Assembly (NCBI GenBank): GCA_004552305.1
Contig: SFOX01000003.1
Location: 1 to 64,000 of the forward strand
Length of the DNA stretch: 64,000 nt
Reading direction: 5' to 3'
Source of the DNA: Subdoligranulum variabile
Lineage (GTDB): Bacteria > Bacillota > Clostridia > Oscillospirales > Ruminococcaceae
The stretch's first letter is position 1. Each line of letters starts with the position of its first letter. Under the pieces are notes generated by a model. That model worked only from the letters and a program-made list of their open reading frames with translations, was not told the DNA's origin and ran no database searches. Of this stretch, positions 49,265 through 57,548 are shown one piece after another. The translations under genes and the position numbers were made by a program.

Positions 49265-50275
49265 ATGGCAGACGAAAAACGCAAACGCATTCTCTCGGGC
49301 ATTCAGCCCACCGGCACGCCCACCTTGGGCAACTATATCGGTGCCGTGCGCAATTGGGCGCTGCTGCAATCGGACTACGACTGCCTGTATATGGTGGCGG
49401 ATCTGCACTCACTGACTGTGCGCCAGAACCCCGCCGAGCTGCGCCGCCGCACCCGCGAGCTGTCCGCCCTGCTGCTGGCGGTGGGCATTGACCCCAAGGA
49501 ACACGTCCTGTTTGTGCAAAGCCATGTACCCGCCCACACCCAGCTGTCTTGGGTGCTGGCGTGCAACACCCAGTTCGGCGAGTTGTCCCGTATGACCCAG
49601 TTCAAGGACAAAAGCGCCAAGCACCCCGACAACGTCAACGGCGGTCTGTTTACCTACCCCGTCCTGATGGCTGCCGACATTCTGATCTACAACGCCGACC
49701 TCGTACCCGTGGGGCAGGATCAGACCCAGCATCTGGAGATCGCCCGCGACATCGCCGGACGCTTCAACAACATCTACGGTGACACCTTCACCCTGCCGGA
49801 GGGCTATGTCCCTGCCAGCGGTGCCAAAATTATGTCGCTGGCGGAGCCTGCCAAGAAGATGAGCAAGTCCGACACCAACGTCAACTCCTTCATCCTGATG
49901 ACCGATGACAAGGACACCATCATCCGCAAGTGCAAGCGCGCCGTCACCGACTCGGACGGCTGCGTGCGCTTTGACCGCGAGCAGAAGCCCGGTGTATCCA
50001 ACCTGATGACGATCTACGGCACCTTTACCGGCAAGTCCATGGACGAGATCGCCGCCGAGTTTGAGGGCAAGGGCTACGGCGACTTCAAGCTGGCTGTGGC
50101 AGAGGTCACCGCCGATGCGCTGACCCCCGTGCAGGCAGAGTACGGGCGCATTCTGGCAGACAAGACGTATGTCGATGCGGTGCTGAAATCCGGTGCCGAG
50201 CGCGCCGCCCACCTTGCCGACCGCACGGTCAGCAAGGTGTACCGCAAGGTGGGGCTTCTGCAGCTGGACAAGTAA
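49265..50275 (+). CDS. trpS: Tryptophanyl-tRNA synthetase
   Basis: A 336-residue class I synthetase. HIGH-like motif in SGIQPTGTPTLGNYIGA near residue 12; KMSKS in AKKMSKSDTNVNSF near 200; conserved MAADILIYNADLVPVGQDQTQHLE in between. The ATG at 49265 has GGGAGGTC 6 bases before. The frame is open 33 codons upstream but those would lie in the leader hairpin. It has its own promoter, and greA follows from another one. Confidence 0.96.
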   Translation: MADEKRKRILSGIQPTGTPTLGNYIGAVRNWALLQSDYDCLYMVADLHSLTVRQNPAELRRRTRELSALLLAVGIDPKEHVLFVQSHVPAHTQLSWVLACNTQFGELSRMTQFKDKSAKHPDNVNGGLFTYPVLMAADILIYNADLVPVGQDQTQHLEIARDIAGRFNNIYGDTFTLPEGYVPASGAKIMSLAEPAKKMSKSDTNVNSFILMTDDKDTIIRKCKRAVTDSDGCVRFDREQKPGVSNLMTIYGTFTGKSMDEIAAEFEGKGYGDFKLAVAEVTADALTPVQAEYGRILADKTYVDAVLKSGAERAAHLADRTVSKVYRKVGLLQLDK

Positions 50276-50296
50276 GCAGAACTGCCAAAATTTTAC

Positions 50297-50325
50297 TTGA
50301 CAAAACGGCGCTGAACCGTTATAAT
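50297..50325 (+). promoter_or_regulatory. Predicted strong promoter of greA
   Basis: Perfect -35 TTGACA (50297-50302), 17-base spacer, perfect -10 TATAAT (50320-50325). Expression should be high. Confidence 0.9.
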
Positions 50326-50335
50326 AATTCAGTTA

Positions 50336-50365
50336 GTGCGGCTCCATACGGGCCGCACATCTTTT
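50336..50365 (+). terminator. Leader hairpin between the greA promoter and gene
   Basis: GTGCGGC (50336-50342) pairs with GCCGCAC (50352-50358), followed by ATCTTTT. It is terminator-like and sits in the 5' leader, immediately before the repeat at 50366. Confidence 0.5.
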
Positions 50366-50421
50366 AGGCGATACCGCATAATTCTAAGTGCCGATACGGC
50401 GGGCGAGGTGCGGTGTTGCCT
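50366..50421. repeat. Copy C of the ATACCGC-family repeat, complete with inverted ends
   Basis: A 56-base unit that starts AGGCGATACCGC and ends GCGGTGTTGCCT, 10 of 12 positions inverted-complementary. Its first 29 bases match 11745-11773 with only one change. It has been placed between the greA promoter and ribosome site, so it forms part of the greA leader and can itself fold. Confidence 0.8.
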
Positions 50422-50450
50422 TTACTATTACTTTGTTAGGAGAATCTGCT

Positions 50451-50930
50451 ATGGCGAAAGAAGTCGTTGTTACCCGTGCGGGTTATGATAAGCTGGTTAA
50501 GGAACTCGAGGATCTGCGTACTGTCAAACGTAAAGAGGTCGCGGACAAAATCAAGGTGGCACGCGGCTACGGCGACTTGAGCGAGAACGCCGAGTATGAC
50601 GCCGCCAAGGAGGAGCAGGCTTCCGTGGAGGCACGCATCGCCGATCTGGAAGCCACCCTCAAGCTCGCCCGCATTATGGACGAGAGCGAGCTGAGCGCCG
50701 ACACCATCTCCATCGGTATGCATGTTACCATCCAGGAGGAGGGCGAGGACGCCGAGGAATATGACATCACCGGCTCTACCGAGGCGGATATGAATTTGAA
50801 CCGCATCAGCGACGAAAGCCCCGTGGGCGGCGCACTGATCGGTCACAAGGCCGGCGATGAGGTCGATGTCACCCTGCCCAACGGCAGCATCATCACCTAC
50901 AAGGTGCTGAACGTTTCCCGTTCCAACTAA
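50451..50930 (+). CDS. greA: Transcription elongation factor GreA
   Basis: A 159-residue GreA that helps stalled RNA polymerase cleave backtracked RNA. The N-terminal coiled coil has the tip acidic residues (GYGDLSENAEYDAAKEEQ: the D..E pair), and the C-terminal FKBP-like domain (GMHVTIQEEGEDAEEYDIT, then SPVGGALIGHKAGDEV) is complete. The ATG at 50451 has AGGAG 8 bases upstream; the frame is open 21 codons earlier inside the repeat, rejected. It precedes lysS by 23 bases, the common Firmicutes order. Confidence 0.97.
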   Translation: MAKEVVVTRAGYDKLVKELEDLRTVKRKEVADKIKVARGYGDLSENAEYDAAKEEQASVEARIADLEATLKLARIMDESELSADTISIGMHVTIQEEGEDAEEYDITGSTEADMNLNRISDESPVGGALIGHKAGDEVDVTLPNGSIITYKVLNVSRSN

Positions 50931-50953
50931 TAAAACACGAAAGGACGATCAAA

Positions 50954-52924
50954 ATGGAGCAGAATAAGCCCCAGACCGAGCAGGATATCAGCCAGCAGGC
51001 CGCCGTGCGCCGCCAGAAGCTTGCCGATTTGTGCGAAGCCGGTCGGAACCCCTTTGTCATCACCAAGTATCACCAGGACGCCTACTCTGCCGACCTGAAA
51101 CAGGAATTTGCCGACCTGCCCGCCGAGGCTGAAACCGGCAAGATCGTTTCTTTGGCGGGTCGTATGATGTCCAAGCGCATTATGGGCAAGGCGAGCTTTG
51201 CCCACCTGCGCGATCAGAAGGGGGATATCCAGATCTTCGTCAAGCGCGACCTGCTGGGCGAGGAAGCCTATGCCGCCTTCAAAAAGCTGGATATCGGTGA
51301 TATCATCGGCGTCAAGGGCGAAGTGTTCCGCACCAAGATGGGCGAGATTTCGGTGCGCATCTGCGAGCTGACCCTGCTGTCCAAGAGCCTGCTGCCCCTG
51401 CCCGAAAAATTCCACGGGCTGACCGACCGCGAGGCCCGCTACCGCCAGCGCTACGTTGACCTGATCGTCAACCCCGATGTGCGCCGCGCCTTTGAGGTGC
51501 GCAGCAAGTTCATCAAGCATCTCCGCAACTATCTGGACGAGCGCGGCTATATGGAAGTCGAAACCCCCGTGCTGAACACCATCGCCGGCGGTGCAGCCGC
51601 CCGCCCGTTCATCACCCACCACAACACGCTGGACATTGATATGTACCTGCGCATCGCCACCGAGCTGCCGCTGAAGCGTCTGATCGTCGGCGGCATCGAC
51701 CGCGTGTACGAGGTGGGACGTATCTTCCGCAACGAGGGTATGGACCCCAAGCACAACCCCGAGTTCACCACCGTGGAGCTGTATCAGGCATACGCCGACT
51801 TCCACGATATGATGGACATTGCCGAGGGCGTGCTGTCCAGCGCCGCCAAGGAGATTCTGGGCACCTATGAGATCGAGTGGCTGGGCAACAAGATCGACCT
51901 GACCCCCGGCTGGCGCCGTATGACGATGATCGAAGCCGTGCGCGAATATGTGGGCATCGACTTTGACGCCATCACCGATGACGCCGAGGCTGTGGCAGCC
52001 GCCAACGCCAAGGGCGTTGAGCTGAACCCCGCCGCCGAGCCGACTTGGGGCAACGCCCTGTATGCCTGCTTTGACCAGAAAGTCGAGGAGCATCTGATCC
52101 AGCCCACCTTTATTACGATGTACCCCGTCGAGGTCAGCCCGCTGACCAAGCGCAGCCCCGAGGACCCGCGCCTGACCGAGCGCTTTGAATTCTTTATCAA
52201 CCACAGTGAGATGGGCAACGCCTACAGCGAGCTGAACGACCCGCTGGATCAGCGCGACCGCTTTGTCAAGCAGGCAGAGCAGCGCGACCGCGGTGACGAC
52301 GAGGCAGAGATGATCGATGAGGATTTCCTCACCGCCATGGAGTACGGTATGCCCCCGACGGGCGGCATGGGCATCGGCATCGACCGCTGCGTTATGATGC
52401 TGACCAACTCCGACTCTATCCGCGACGTCATCCTGTTCCCCACGATGAAGCCGTTGGACACTCCCAAGTCGGAGAAAAAGCCTGAGGAAGTCGGTATCAT
52501 CGGCGGATCTAAAGGCGCAGTCGAGATCGAGATTAAGGACGAGCCGATTGACTTCTCCCATGTGAAGATTGAGCCGATTTTTGAGGAAATGGTGGACTTT
52601 GAAACCTTCGCCAAGTCCGATTTCCGCGCCGTCAAGATTCTGGCGTGCGAGGCTGTGCCCAAGTCCAAGAAGCTGCTGAAGTTCACCTTGGATGACGGCG
52701 TGCGCAAGGACCGCGTGATTCTGAGCGGCATCCACGAGTATTACGAGCCGGAGCAGCTGGTCGGCAAGACCGCCATTGCTATCGTCAACCTGCCCCCGCG
52801 CAAGATGATGGGCATCGCCTCCGAGGGTATGCTGATTTCCGCTGTGCATGAGGAGGACGGTCACGAGGGATTGAACCTGCTCATGGTGGACAACCACATT
52901 CCCGCCGGTGCCAAGCTGTACTAA
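50954..52924 (+). CDS. lysS: Lysyl-tRNA synthetase (class II) with a C-terminal tRNA-binding domain
   Basis: A 656-residue protein; typical bacterial LysRS is about 500. The N-terminal OB domain (about 57-150, LAGRMMSKRIMGKASFAHLRDQ) and class II core (motif 1 near RGYMEVETPVL, motif 2 VYEVGRIFRNEGMD with PEFTTVELYQAY, motif 3 GMGIGIDRCVMML near 475) are complete. Residues about 545-656 add an EMAP/Trbp111-like domain (FAKSDFRAVKILACEAVPKSKKLLKF, ending SEGMLISA), the domain usually found at the end of MetRS. This probably aids tRNA capture. No frameshift lies at the junction, so the fusion is real in this sequence. The frame and start are clear (GAAAGGAC). Confidence 0.95.
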   Translation: MEQNKPQTEQDISQQAAVRRQKLADLCEAGRNPFVITKYHQDAYSADLKQEFADLPAEAETGKIVSLAGRMMSKRIMGKASFAHLRDQKGDIQIFVKRDLLGEEAYAAFKKLDIGDIIGVKGEVFRTKMGEISVRICELTLLSKSLLPLPEKFHGLTDREARYRQRYVDLIVNPDVRRAFEVRSKFIKHLRNYLDERGYMEVETPVLNTIAGGAAARPFITHHNTLDIDMYLRIATELPLKRLIVGGIDRVYEVGRIFRNEGMDPKHNPEFTTVELYQAYADFHDMMDIAEGVLSSAAKEILGTYEIEWLGNKIDLTPGWRRMTMIEAVREYVGIDFDAITDDAEAVAAANAKGVELNPAAEPTWGNALYACFDQKVEEHLIQPTFITMYPVEVSPLTKRSPEDPRLTERFEFFINHSEMGNAYSELNDPLDQRDRFVKQAEQRDRGDDEAEMIDEDFLTAMEYGMPPTGGMGIGIDRCVMMLTNSDSIRDVILFPTMKPLDTPKSEKKPEEVGIIGGSKGAVEIEIKDEPIDFSHVKIEPIFEEMVDFETFAKSDFRAVKILACEAVPKSKKLLKFTLDDGVRKDRVILSGIHEYYEPEQLVGKTAIAIVNLPPRKMMGIASEGMLISAVHEEDGHEGLNLLMVDNHIPAGAKLY

Positions 52925-52951
52925 GCCGCATCGACAGTTTTCGCAAAGGGC

Positions 52952-52981
52952 TTGACGCGCCCCCTTGTTTTGTACTATAAT
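52952..52981 (+). promoter_or_regulatory. Predicted promoter of tRNA-Pro
   Basis: -35 TTGACG (52952-52957), 18-base spacer, perfect -10 TATAAT (52976-52981), ending 29 bases before the mature tRNA. Confidence 0.82.
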
Positions 52982-53010
52982 AAACCAGTCGGGCAATCGC
53001 CCGGCTGTAA

Positions 53011-53083
53011 CGAGGTGTTGCGCAGTTGGTAGCGCGCGTGGTTTGGGACCACGAGGCCGCAGGTTCGAGTCCTGTCACCTCGA
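53011..53083 (+). tRNA. tRNA-Pro (anticodon TGG)
   Basis: A 73-base cloverleaf: acceptor CGAGGTG (53011-53017) with CACCTCG (53076-53082) and discriminator A; anticodon stem CGTGG/CCACG with loop TTTGGGA, so TGG at 53044-53046; T arm with GGTTCGAGTCC. CCA is not encoded. Expected to read all or most proline codons. Confidence 0.96.
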
Positions 53084-53089
53084 TACAAG

Positions 53090-53120
53090 ACCGCAGATAC
53101 TTAGGTATCTGCGGTTTTTT
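53090..53120 (+). terminator. Terminator of tRNA-Pro
   Basis: A perfect 11-bp stem (53090-53100 with 53105-53115), TTAG loop, TTTTTT (53115-53120). Confidence 0.92.
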
Positions 53121-53131
53121 GTTTTTGACAC

Positions 53132-53166
53132 AAAAAATGCCCGTCACCCTTTGGGGGCGGCGGGCA
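53132..53166 (-). terminator. Terminator of the prmA-rsmE operon
   Basis: On the minus strand a GC-rich stem (53155-53166 with 53138-53149, with a small bulge) is followed by TTTTTT (complement of 53132-53137), just after the rsmE stop. Confidence 0.8.
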
Positions 53167-53182
53167 TAGGATAGAACAGCGG

Positions 53183-53911
53183 TTATTCCAGATTGCCGGT
53201 CAGCAGCATCACGGCGGTCAAGGCGGTCAAAGGGGCGGTTTCGCAGCGCAAAATGCGCGGACCCAGCCCCACGGTCACAGCGCCCGCAGCCTTGGCGGCG
53301 GCAGCCTCCTCGGTGGAAAAGCCACCCTCGCTGCCCGTGATGATGGCAATTTTTCGGGCGCAGCCCGGTTTCAGCACCTCGCGCAGCGGGACACCGCCGC
53401 CCTCGTAGAAAAACAACACCAGATCGTAGTCTTTCATACAATCGCAGACGGCGTTAAAATCCGGCAGCGGCATACGCACGGTGGGCAGCATGGCACGCCC
53501 TGCCTGCTTGGAGGCTTCGGCGGCGATGCGGTTGTAGCGCTCGCACTTGGCATCCTCTTTTTTGGGCGCGGCGATGCAATAGCGGCTGAAAAACGGCACG
53601 ACCTCGTGAATTCCCAGCTCGACACAGTGGCGGATGACCTCCTCCAGCTTGCCCTGCTTGGGGTAGGCAGCAAACAGCGTGACCTGCACGTCCGGCTCTG
53701 CCTTGCTGGGCGCGCCGTCGGTGACGGTGAACTCCACCCGGTCAGAGGCAAGGCGGGTCACCGTGCCGATGTACTCCAGCCCGTCGGGACCGCACAGCAC
53801 GACCTCCTCGCCCAATTTGGCGCGCATAACGTCCGCCAGATGGTGGGCGTCGCTGCCGGTCAGAGCGGCGCGTCCGTTCGCCAATTCCTTGGTAAAATAG
53901 CGATGCGGCAT
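53183..53911 (-). CDS. rsmE: 16S rRNA (uracil-1498 N3)-methyltransferase
   Basis: A 242-residue SPOUT enzyme that methylates U1498 in the 16S rRNA decoding site. N-terminal PUA-like domain (HRYFTKELANGRAALTGSDAHHLADVMRAK) and the C-terminal knot with IITGSEGGFSTEEA and GLGPRILRCETAPLTALTAVMLLTG. Full length. The gene starts three bases after prmA stops, a conserved pair. Confidence 0.96.
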   Translation of the reverse strand: MPHRYFTKELANGRAALTGSDAHHLADVMRAKLGEEVVLCGPDGLEYIGTVTRLASDRVEFTVTDGAPSKAEPDVQVTLFAAYPKQGKLEEVIRHCVELGIHEVVPFFSRYCIAAPKKEDAKCERYNRIAAEASKQAGRAMLPTVRMPLPDFNAVCDCMKDYDLVLFFYEGGGVPLREVLKPGCARKIAIITGSEGGFSTEEAAAAKAAGAVTVGLGPRILRCETAPLTALTAVMLLTGNLE

Positions 53912-53914
53912 AGC

Positions 53915-54835
53915 TTACGCCTCTTTCTTTTCGCAGATAATGCACACCCAGCCGCGCTTTTCCTTGACCTGCACAGGCTCCAGCCCGGCGGCACGCAGCC
54001 CGGTCAGCACTTCCTCCTTGCGCTCGTCAATAATGCCGCTGGCAATAAAGCGGGCGCCGGGCGCCATCAGCACCGGCACATGGGGCGCCAGCGACAAAAT
54101 GGCGGCGGCGACAATGTTGGCGGTAATGATGTTGTACTCGCCGCTTGCCTTGTCGGACAAATCGCCCACCAACACGGTAAAGCGGTCATTCACGCCGTTG
54201 CGCTCGGCGTTTTCCCCGGCGGTGCGCACGCACATCGGGTCAATGTCCACGCCCTCGGCGACCTTGGCACCCAGCTTCAGCGCGGCAATTGCCAAAATGC
54301 CGGAGCCGGTGCCGATATCCAGCATGCGCTCGCCGCCCTGCACCAGCTCGTCCAGCGTTTCCAGACACAGGCTGGTGGTTTCGTGGGTGCCGGTGCCGAA
54401 CGCCATACCGGGGTCCATCACGATCTTGATACGGTCGGTGTCGTGCTGCTCCCAGCCCGGCACAATGGCAAGGCGGCTGCCGATATCCATCGCGTGGTAG
54501 TATTTTTTCCAAGCGTTCTGCCAGTCCTCCTGCTCCACACCGGTGGTGTTCAGCTGGTAGGCAATGCCGCTGGCTTTCAGGCGCTCCTCAAACAGGGGCA
54601 GCACCTCGGCGGGGTTTTCATCGGGGGCAAGGTACATATGTACAATGACCACGTCGCGCGGCTTGTCCAGCAGCTCCTGCTCGATCAGATCCACATGGGC
54701 GATCTCCCAAGCCTGCTGCTCCAAGTCGCTGTAATCCTCAATATAAATGCCACCGTTGGCGACCATGGTGGCAATGGCTTCCGCCGTGTCGGCATCCCGT
54801 TTTGCCACGGTAATGCTGATATCTGTCCATTCCAT
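53915..54835 (-). CDS. prmA: Ribosomal protein L11 methyltransferase
   Basis: A 306-residue SAM methyltransferase that trimethylates residues of L11. N-terminal L11-recognition domain (MEWTDISITVAKRDADTAEAIATMV) and the class I core with MLDIGTGSGILAIAALKLGA, PGMAFGTGTHETTSLCLETL and NIVAAAILSLAPHV. The ATG at 54835 is preferred over one six codons earlier because that one lies inside the ribosome site (GGGGAGG). L11 itself (rplK) is encoded 4.6 kb away. The promoter is at 54866-54894. Confidence 0.95.
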   Translation of the reverse strand: MEWTDISITVAKRDADTAEAIATMVANGGIYIEDYSDLEQQAWEIAHVDLIEQELLDKPRDVVIVHMYLAPDENPAEVLPLFEERLKASGIAYQLNTTGVEQEDWQNAWKKYYHAMDIGSRLAIVPGWEQHDTDRIKIVMDPGMAFGTGTHETTSLCLETLDELVQGGERMLDIGTGSGILAIAALKLGAKVAEGVDIDPMCVRTAGENAERNGVNDRFTVLVGDLSDKASGEYNIITANIVAAAILSLAPHVPVLMAPGARFIASGIIDERKEEVLTGLRAAGLEPVQVKEKRGWVCIICEKKEA

Positions 54836-54865
54836 ACGATAGAACCTCCCCATAATAGTACCTTT

Positions 54866-54894
54866 ATTATACAGGAAACTTTTGCATTTTTCAA
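54866..54894 (-). promoter_or_regulatory. Predicted promoter of prmA-rsmE
   Basis: Minus strand: -35 TTGAAA (54889-54894), 17-base spacer, perfect -10 TATAAT (54866-54871). It is close to the divergent GNAT gene start at 54913. Confidence 0.82.
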
Positions 54895-54912
54895 TCAGAA
54901 AGGGGAATCTCT

Positions 54913-55482
54913 ATGCAGGTTACGCCGCTCACCTTGCCCGAACTCCGAAATTTGTACGATACAGCGATGGCGCAGGACTTTCCGCCTGCCGAGCGCAAGC
55001 CCTTTTCCGCCATGGAAGCCCTGCTGCGGCGCGGCTTTTACGAACCGCTGCTGCTTACCGGCACGGCAGGGGAGCCGCTTGCCTACGCCCTACAGGTCGT
55101 TGCGCCGGGCGTTCCCTGCGCATTGATCGACTATTTTGCCGTGCGTGCGGACCTGCGGGGCGGCGGTGTGGGAACCCACGCCCTGCACACACTGCGGCGG
55201 CACTACGCGGGCAGGCTGTCCGCCCTGCTGACCGAGTGCGAGCATCCCGCAGAAGCGCCCGATCCCGAAACGGCAAGGCGACGCATCGGGTTTTACCTGC
55301 GTGCCGGGGCGCAGAGCGCTGCCATTGAAAGCCGCGTTGCCGGGGTGCGCTATATGGTGCTGGCGCTGCCCTGCCGGGGCGCTTTGCCGGAGGCTGCGGC
55401 AGCCGACGCCCTGAGCCGCCTGTACGCCTGTATGAGTCCGCAAAAATACGGACGCGGCAACGTGATATTTTACGGCAACTGA
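54913..55482 (+). CDS. GNAT-family N-acetyltransferase
   Basis: A 189-residue acetyltransferase-like protein. The acetyl-CoA loop is VRADLRGGGVGTHALHTLRRH (R/Q-x-x-G-x-G/A, near residue 80), with a preceding strand VPCALIDYFAV and a C-terminal segment CMSPQKYGRGNVIFYGN. Substrate unknown. AGAAAGGGG precedes the ATG. It is 32 bases upstream of spoVAC on the same strand and could share its transcript. Confidence 0.8.
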   Translation: MQVTPLTLPELRNLYDTAMAQDFPPAERKPFSAMEALLRRGFYEPLLLTGTAGEPLAYALQVVAPGVPCALIDYFAVRADLRGGGVGTHALHTLRRHYAGRLSALLTECEHPAEAPDPETARRRIGFYLRAGAQSAAIESRVAGVRYMVLALPCRGALPEAAAADALSRLYACMSPQKYGRGNVIFYGN

Positions 55483-55514
55483 GGGCATACTACCCCCAAA
55501 AGGGGGCATTGTGC

Positions 55515-55958
55515 GTGAAACTAAATCCAAAACAATATGCGGAAATGGTCAAGCGCGCCTCGCCGTCGTCCCCGGTTTGGCGGGACTGCGCGTGGGCGTT
55601 CGGAGTAGGGGGCGGCATCTGTGCGCTGGGCGAGGCGCTGCGGCAGCTGTTTTTGCTGTGGTACGATGCCGCGCTTGCCGGGACATTGACCAGCGTCAGC
55701 CTGATTTTCCTCTCGACGGCGGTGACGCTGCCCGGCTGGTACCAAAAGCTGGCGGCACACGCGGGCGCGGGTACGCTGGTACCCATCACGGGGTTTGCCA
55801 ACTCGGTGGTCAGCCCGGCCATTGAGTTCAAGCCTGAGGGCTGGATCACCGGCGTGGGGGCAAAAATTTTCAGCATTGCGGGACCCGTTATTGCCTACGG
55901 GACGCTGGCGTCCTTTGTTTGGGGCGTGCTGTACTGGCTGATCGGAAAGGTGGGGTGA
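55515..55958 (+). CDS. spoVAC: Stage V sporulation protein AC (GTG start)
   Basis: A 147-residue membrane protein of the SpoVA channel, through which dipicolinic acid enters the forespore and leaves at germination. Family core: KLNPKQYAEMVKRASPSSPVWRDCAWAFGVGGGICALGEAL, then LTSVSLIFLSTAVTL and GTLVPITGFANSVVSPAIEFKPEGW. GTG at 55515 is chosen over TTG 55509 because AGGGGG lies 8 bases before. First of three adjacent spoVA genes; I see no clear sigma-G promoter. Confidence 0.92.
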   Translation: MKLNPKQYAEMVKRASPSSPVWRDCAWAFGVGGGICALGEALRQLFLLWYDAALAGTLTSVSLIFLSTAVTLPGWYQKLAAHAGAGTLVPITGFANSVVSPAIEFKPEGWITGVGAKIFSIAGPVIAYGTLASFVWGVLYWLIGKVG

Positions 55959-55961
55959 GCG

Positions 55962-56981
55962 ATGCCCGCCAGAAAAAAGGATACCCTGTTTTTTGACCGC
56001 CCGCCGCTCGTTGCCGCTTGGGCGGCTGCCGGGGGCAAAAAAGAAAGCGAGGGACCGCTTTCTTCGCAGTTTGATTTTTTAACGCAGGATGGCGGATTTT
56101 CCGCGCAGGGCTGTACCGATTGGGAGCAGGCGGAAAGCCTTTTACAGCAGCAGGCGGCGGGGCTTTGCCTGCGCAAGGCGGGCGTTGCCCGCAAGGACGT
56201 GCAGTTGACCTTTGCCGGGGATCTGCAGGCGCAGTGTACCGCCAGCAACTACACGATGCGCACTCTCGGCACGCCGTTTGCCGGGGTGTACGGGGCGTGT
56301 TCCACCATGGCGGAAACCTTGGCGCTTGCTGCCTGCTTTGCCGCCTGCGGGCTGGCACAGCAGGCACTGGCGCTGACCAGCAGCCACTTCTGCACGGCAG
56401 AACGTCAATTCCGCACGCCTCTGCCCTACGGTGCCAAGCGCACCCCCACAGCGCAGTGGACAGCCACCGCGGCAGGGGCGTGTCTGGTGCGCGCGCCGGG
56501 CGCAGCGGGGGTGCCGGTGCTTTCGGTCACCTTTGGGCGCGTGCAGGACTACGCCGTGCGCGACATCAACAATATGGGCGCTGCCATGATGCCCGCTGCC
56601 GCCGACACGTTGCTGCGGTATTTTGATGCTACGGGGGCAAGCCCGCAGGATTTTGATGCGATCTTCACCGGCGATCTGGGGCAGGTGGGCGGCGACCTTC
56701 TGCGTGAGCAGATGGACAAGGAGGGGTTGCCGATGCCCAACCACCGCGACTGCGGCTGCCTATTATATAAGGTAGAGGAGCAGAACGTGCAGGCGGGCGG
56801 CAGCGGGGCAGGGTGCAGCGCCGCCGTACTGTGCAGCCATATCCTGCCCGGCTTGCAGGCAGGGCAGTACCGCCGCGTGCTGTTTGCGGCGACCGGGGCG
56901 CTGATGAGCCAAACGACCTTTTTGCAGGGCGAGAGCATCCCCGGCATCGCCCACTGCATCGAGCTGGGAGGTGCGTTATGA
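55962..56981 (+). CDS. spoVAD: Stage V sporulation protein AD
   Basis: A 339-residue thiolase-fold protein that binds dipicolinic acid for the SpoVA channel. Family segments: GAKRTPTAQWTATAAGACLV, NNMGAAMMPAAADTLLRYF, IFTGDLGQVGGDLLREQM and the N-terminal YGACSTMAETLALAACFAACG-type middle. Starts 3 bases after spoVAC; stop overlaps spoVAE by four bases. Full length. Confidence 0.93.
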   Translation: MPARKKDTLFFDRPPLVAAWAAAGGKKESEGPLSSQFDFLTQDGGFSAQGCTDWEQAESLLQQQAAGLCLRKAGVARKDVQLTFAGDLQAQCTASNYTMRTLGTPFAGVYGACSTMAETLALAACFAACGLAQQALALTSSHFCTAERQFRTPLPYGAKRTPTAQWTATAAGACLVRAPGAAGVPVLSVTFGRVQDYAVRDINNMGAAMMPAAADTLLRYFDATGASPQDFDAIFTGDLGQVGGDLLREQMDKEGLPMPNHRDCGCLLYKVEEQNVQAGGSGAGCSAAVLCSHILPGLQAGQYRRVLFAATGALMSQTTFLQGESIPGIAHCIELGGAL

Positions 56982-57334
56982 ACTACGTCTGGGCGTTTGC
57001 GGTGGGCGGTGCCATCTGCGTGGTGGGGCAGCTGCTTATGGACTATACCAAGCTGACCCCGGCGCGTATTCTGACCGGGTATGTGGTGGCGGGCGTGGTG
57101 CTGAGCGCCGTGGGCTGGTATGCGCCGCTGGTGGAGCTGGCGGGTGCCGGGGCAAGCGTGCCGCTGCTGGGGTTTGGGCATCTGCTGGCGCAGGGCGTGC
57201 AGCAGGCGGTGGACGAGGTGGGACTGCCGGGCGCGCTGACCGGCGGGCTGAGCGCTGCCTCCGGCGGCGTGGCAGCCAGCCTGATTTTTGCCGTGGCGGC
57301 AGCCGCTGTCGGCAAAAGCCGGGAGCAGAGTTAA
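56978..57334 (+). CDS. spoVAE: Stage V sporulation protein AE
   Basis: A 118-residue four-helix membrane protein (SpoVAEb type) and SpoVA channel part. NYVWAFAVGGAICVVGQLLMDYTKLTPARIL and VELAGAGASVPLLGFGHLLAQGV are the family core. The ATG at 56978 is preceded by GGGAGG and overlaps the spoVAD stop (ATGA); the frame is open 55 codons further upstream within spoVAD and is rejected. Followed by a strong terminator. Confidence 0.93.
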   Translation: MNYVWAFAVGGAICVVGQLLMDYTKLTPARILTGYVVAGVVLSAVGWYAPLVELAGAGASVPLLGFGHLLAQGVQQAVDEVGLPGALTGGLSAASGGVAASLIFAVAAAAVGKSREQS

Positions 57335-57348
57335 AACTATCGGATAGG

Positions 57349-57374
57349 GCGTCCGCTTTGCGGGCGCTTTTTTT
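57349..57374 (+). terminator. Terminator of the spoVA operon
   Basis: An 8-bp stem (57349-57356 with 57360-57367), TTT loop, seven T (57368-57374). Confidence 0.9.
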
Positions 57375-57420
57375 GATGCCGAAAATTACAAAAAATTGCC
57401 GATACGCTTGCAAAAATATA

Positions 57421-57449
57421 TTGACACAACCCCTTGGGTGTGGTATTAT
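57421..57449 (+). promoter_or_regulatory. Predicted promoter of rpmG-secE-nusG
   Basis: Perfect -35 TTGACA (57421-57426), 17-base spacer, -10 TATTAT (57444-57449). The leader (57455-57548) can fold GCGGG/CCCGC with an inner TGCCCTT/AAGGGCA hairpin (about 57465-57503). Confidence 0.85.
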
Positions 57450-57548
57450 GATAGTACCTCTTTTGCGGGTTTATTTTTTATGCCCTTTTTCAAGGGCAGC
57501 CCGCAAGCGCGAGGGAGGCTTATTAACCGATAATGGAGGTGCCGAAAC

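Noticed and set aside
50927..52996. 689-codon open frame antisense to lysS running into the tRNA promoter
   Set aside because: Opposite a complete lysS; it crosses a good promoter for tRNA-Pro and has no motif.
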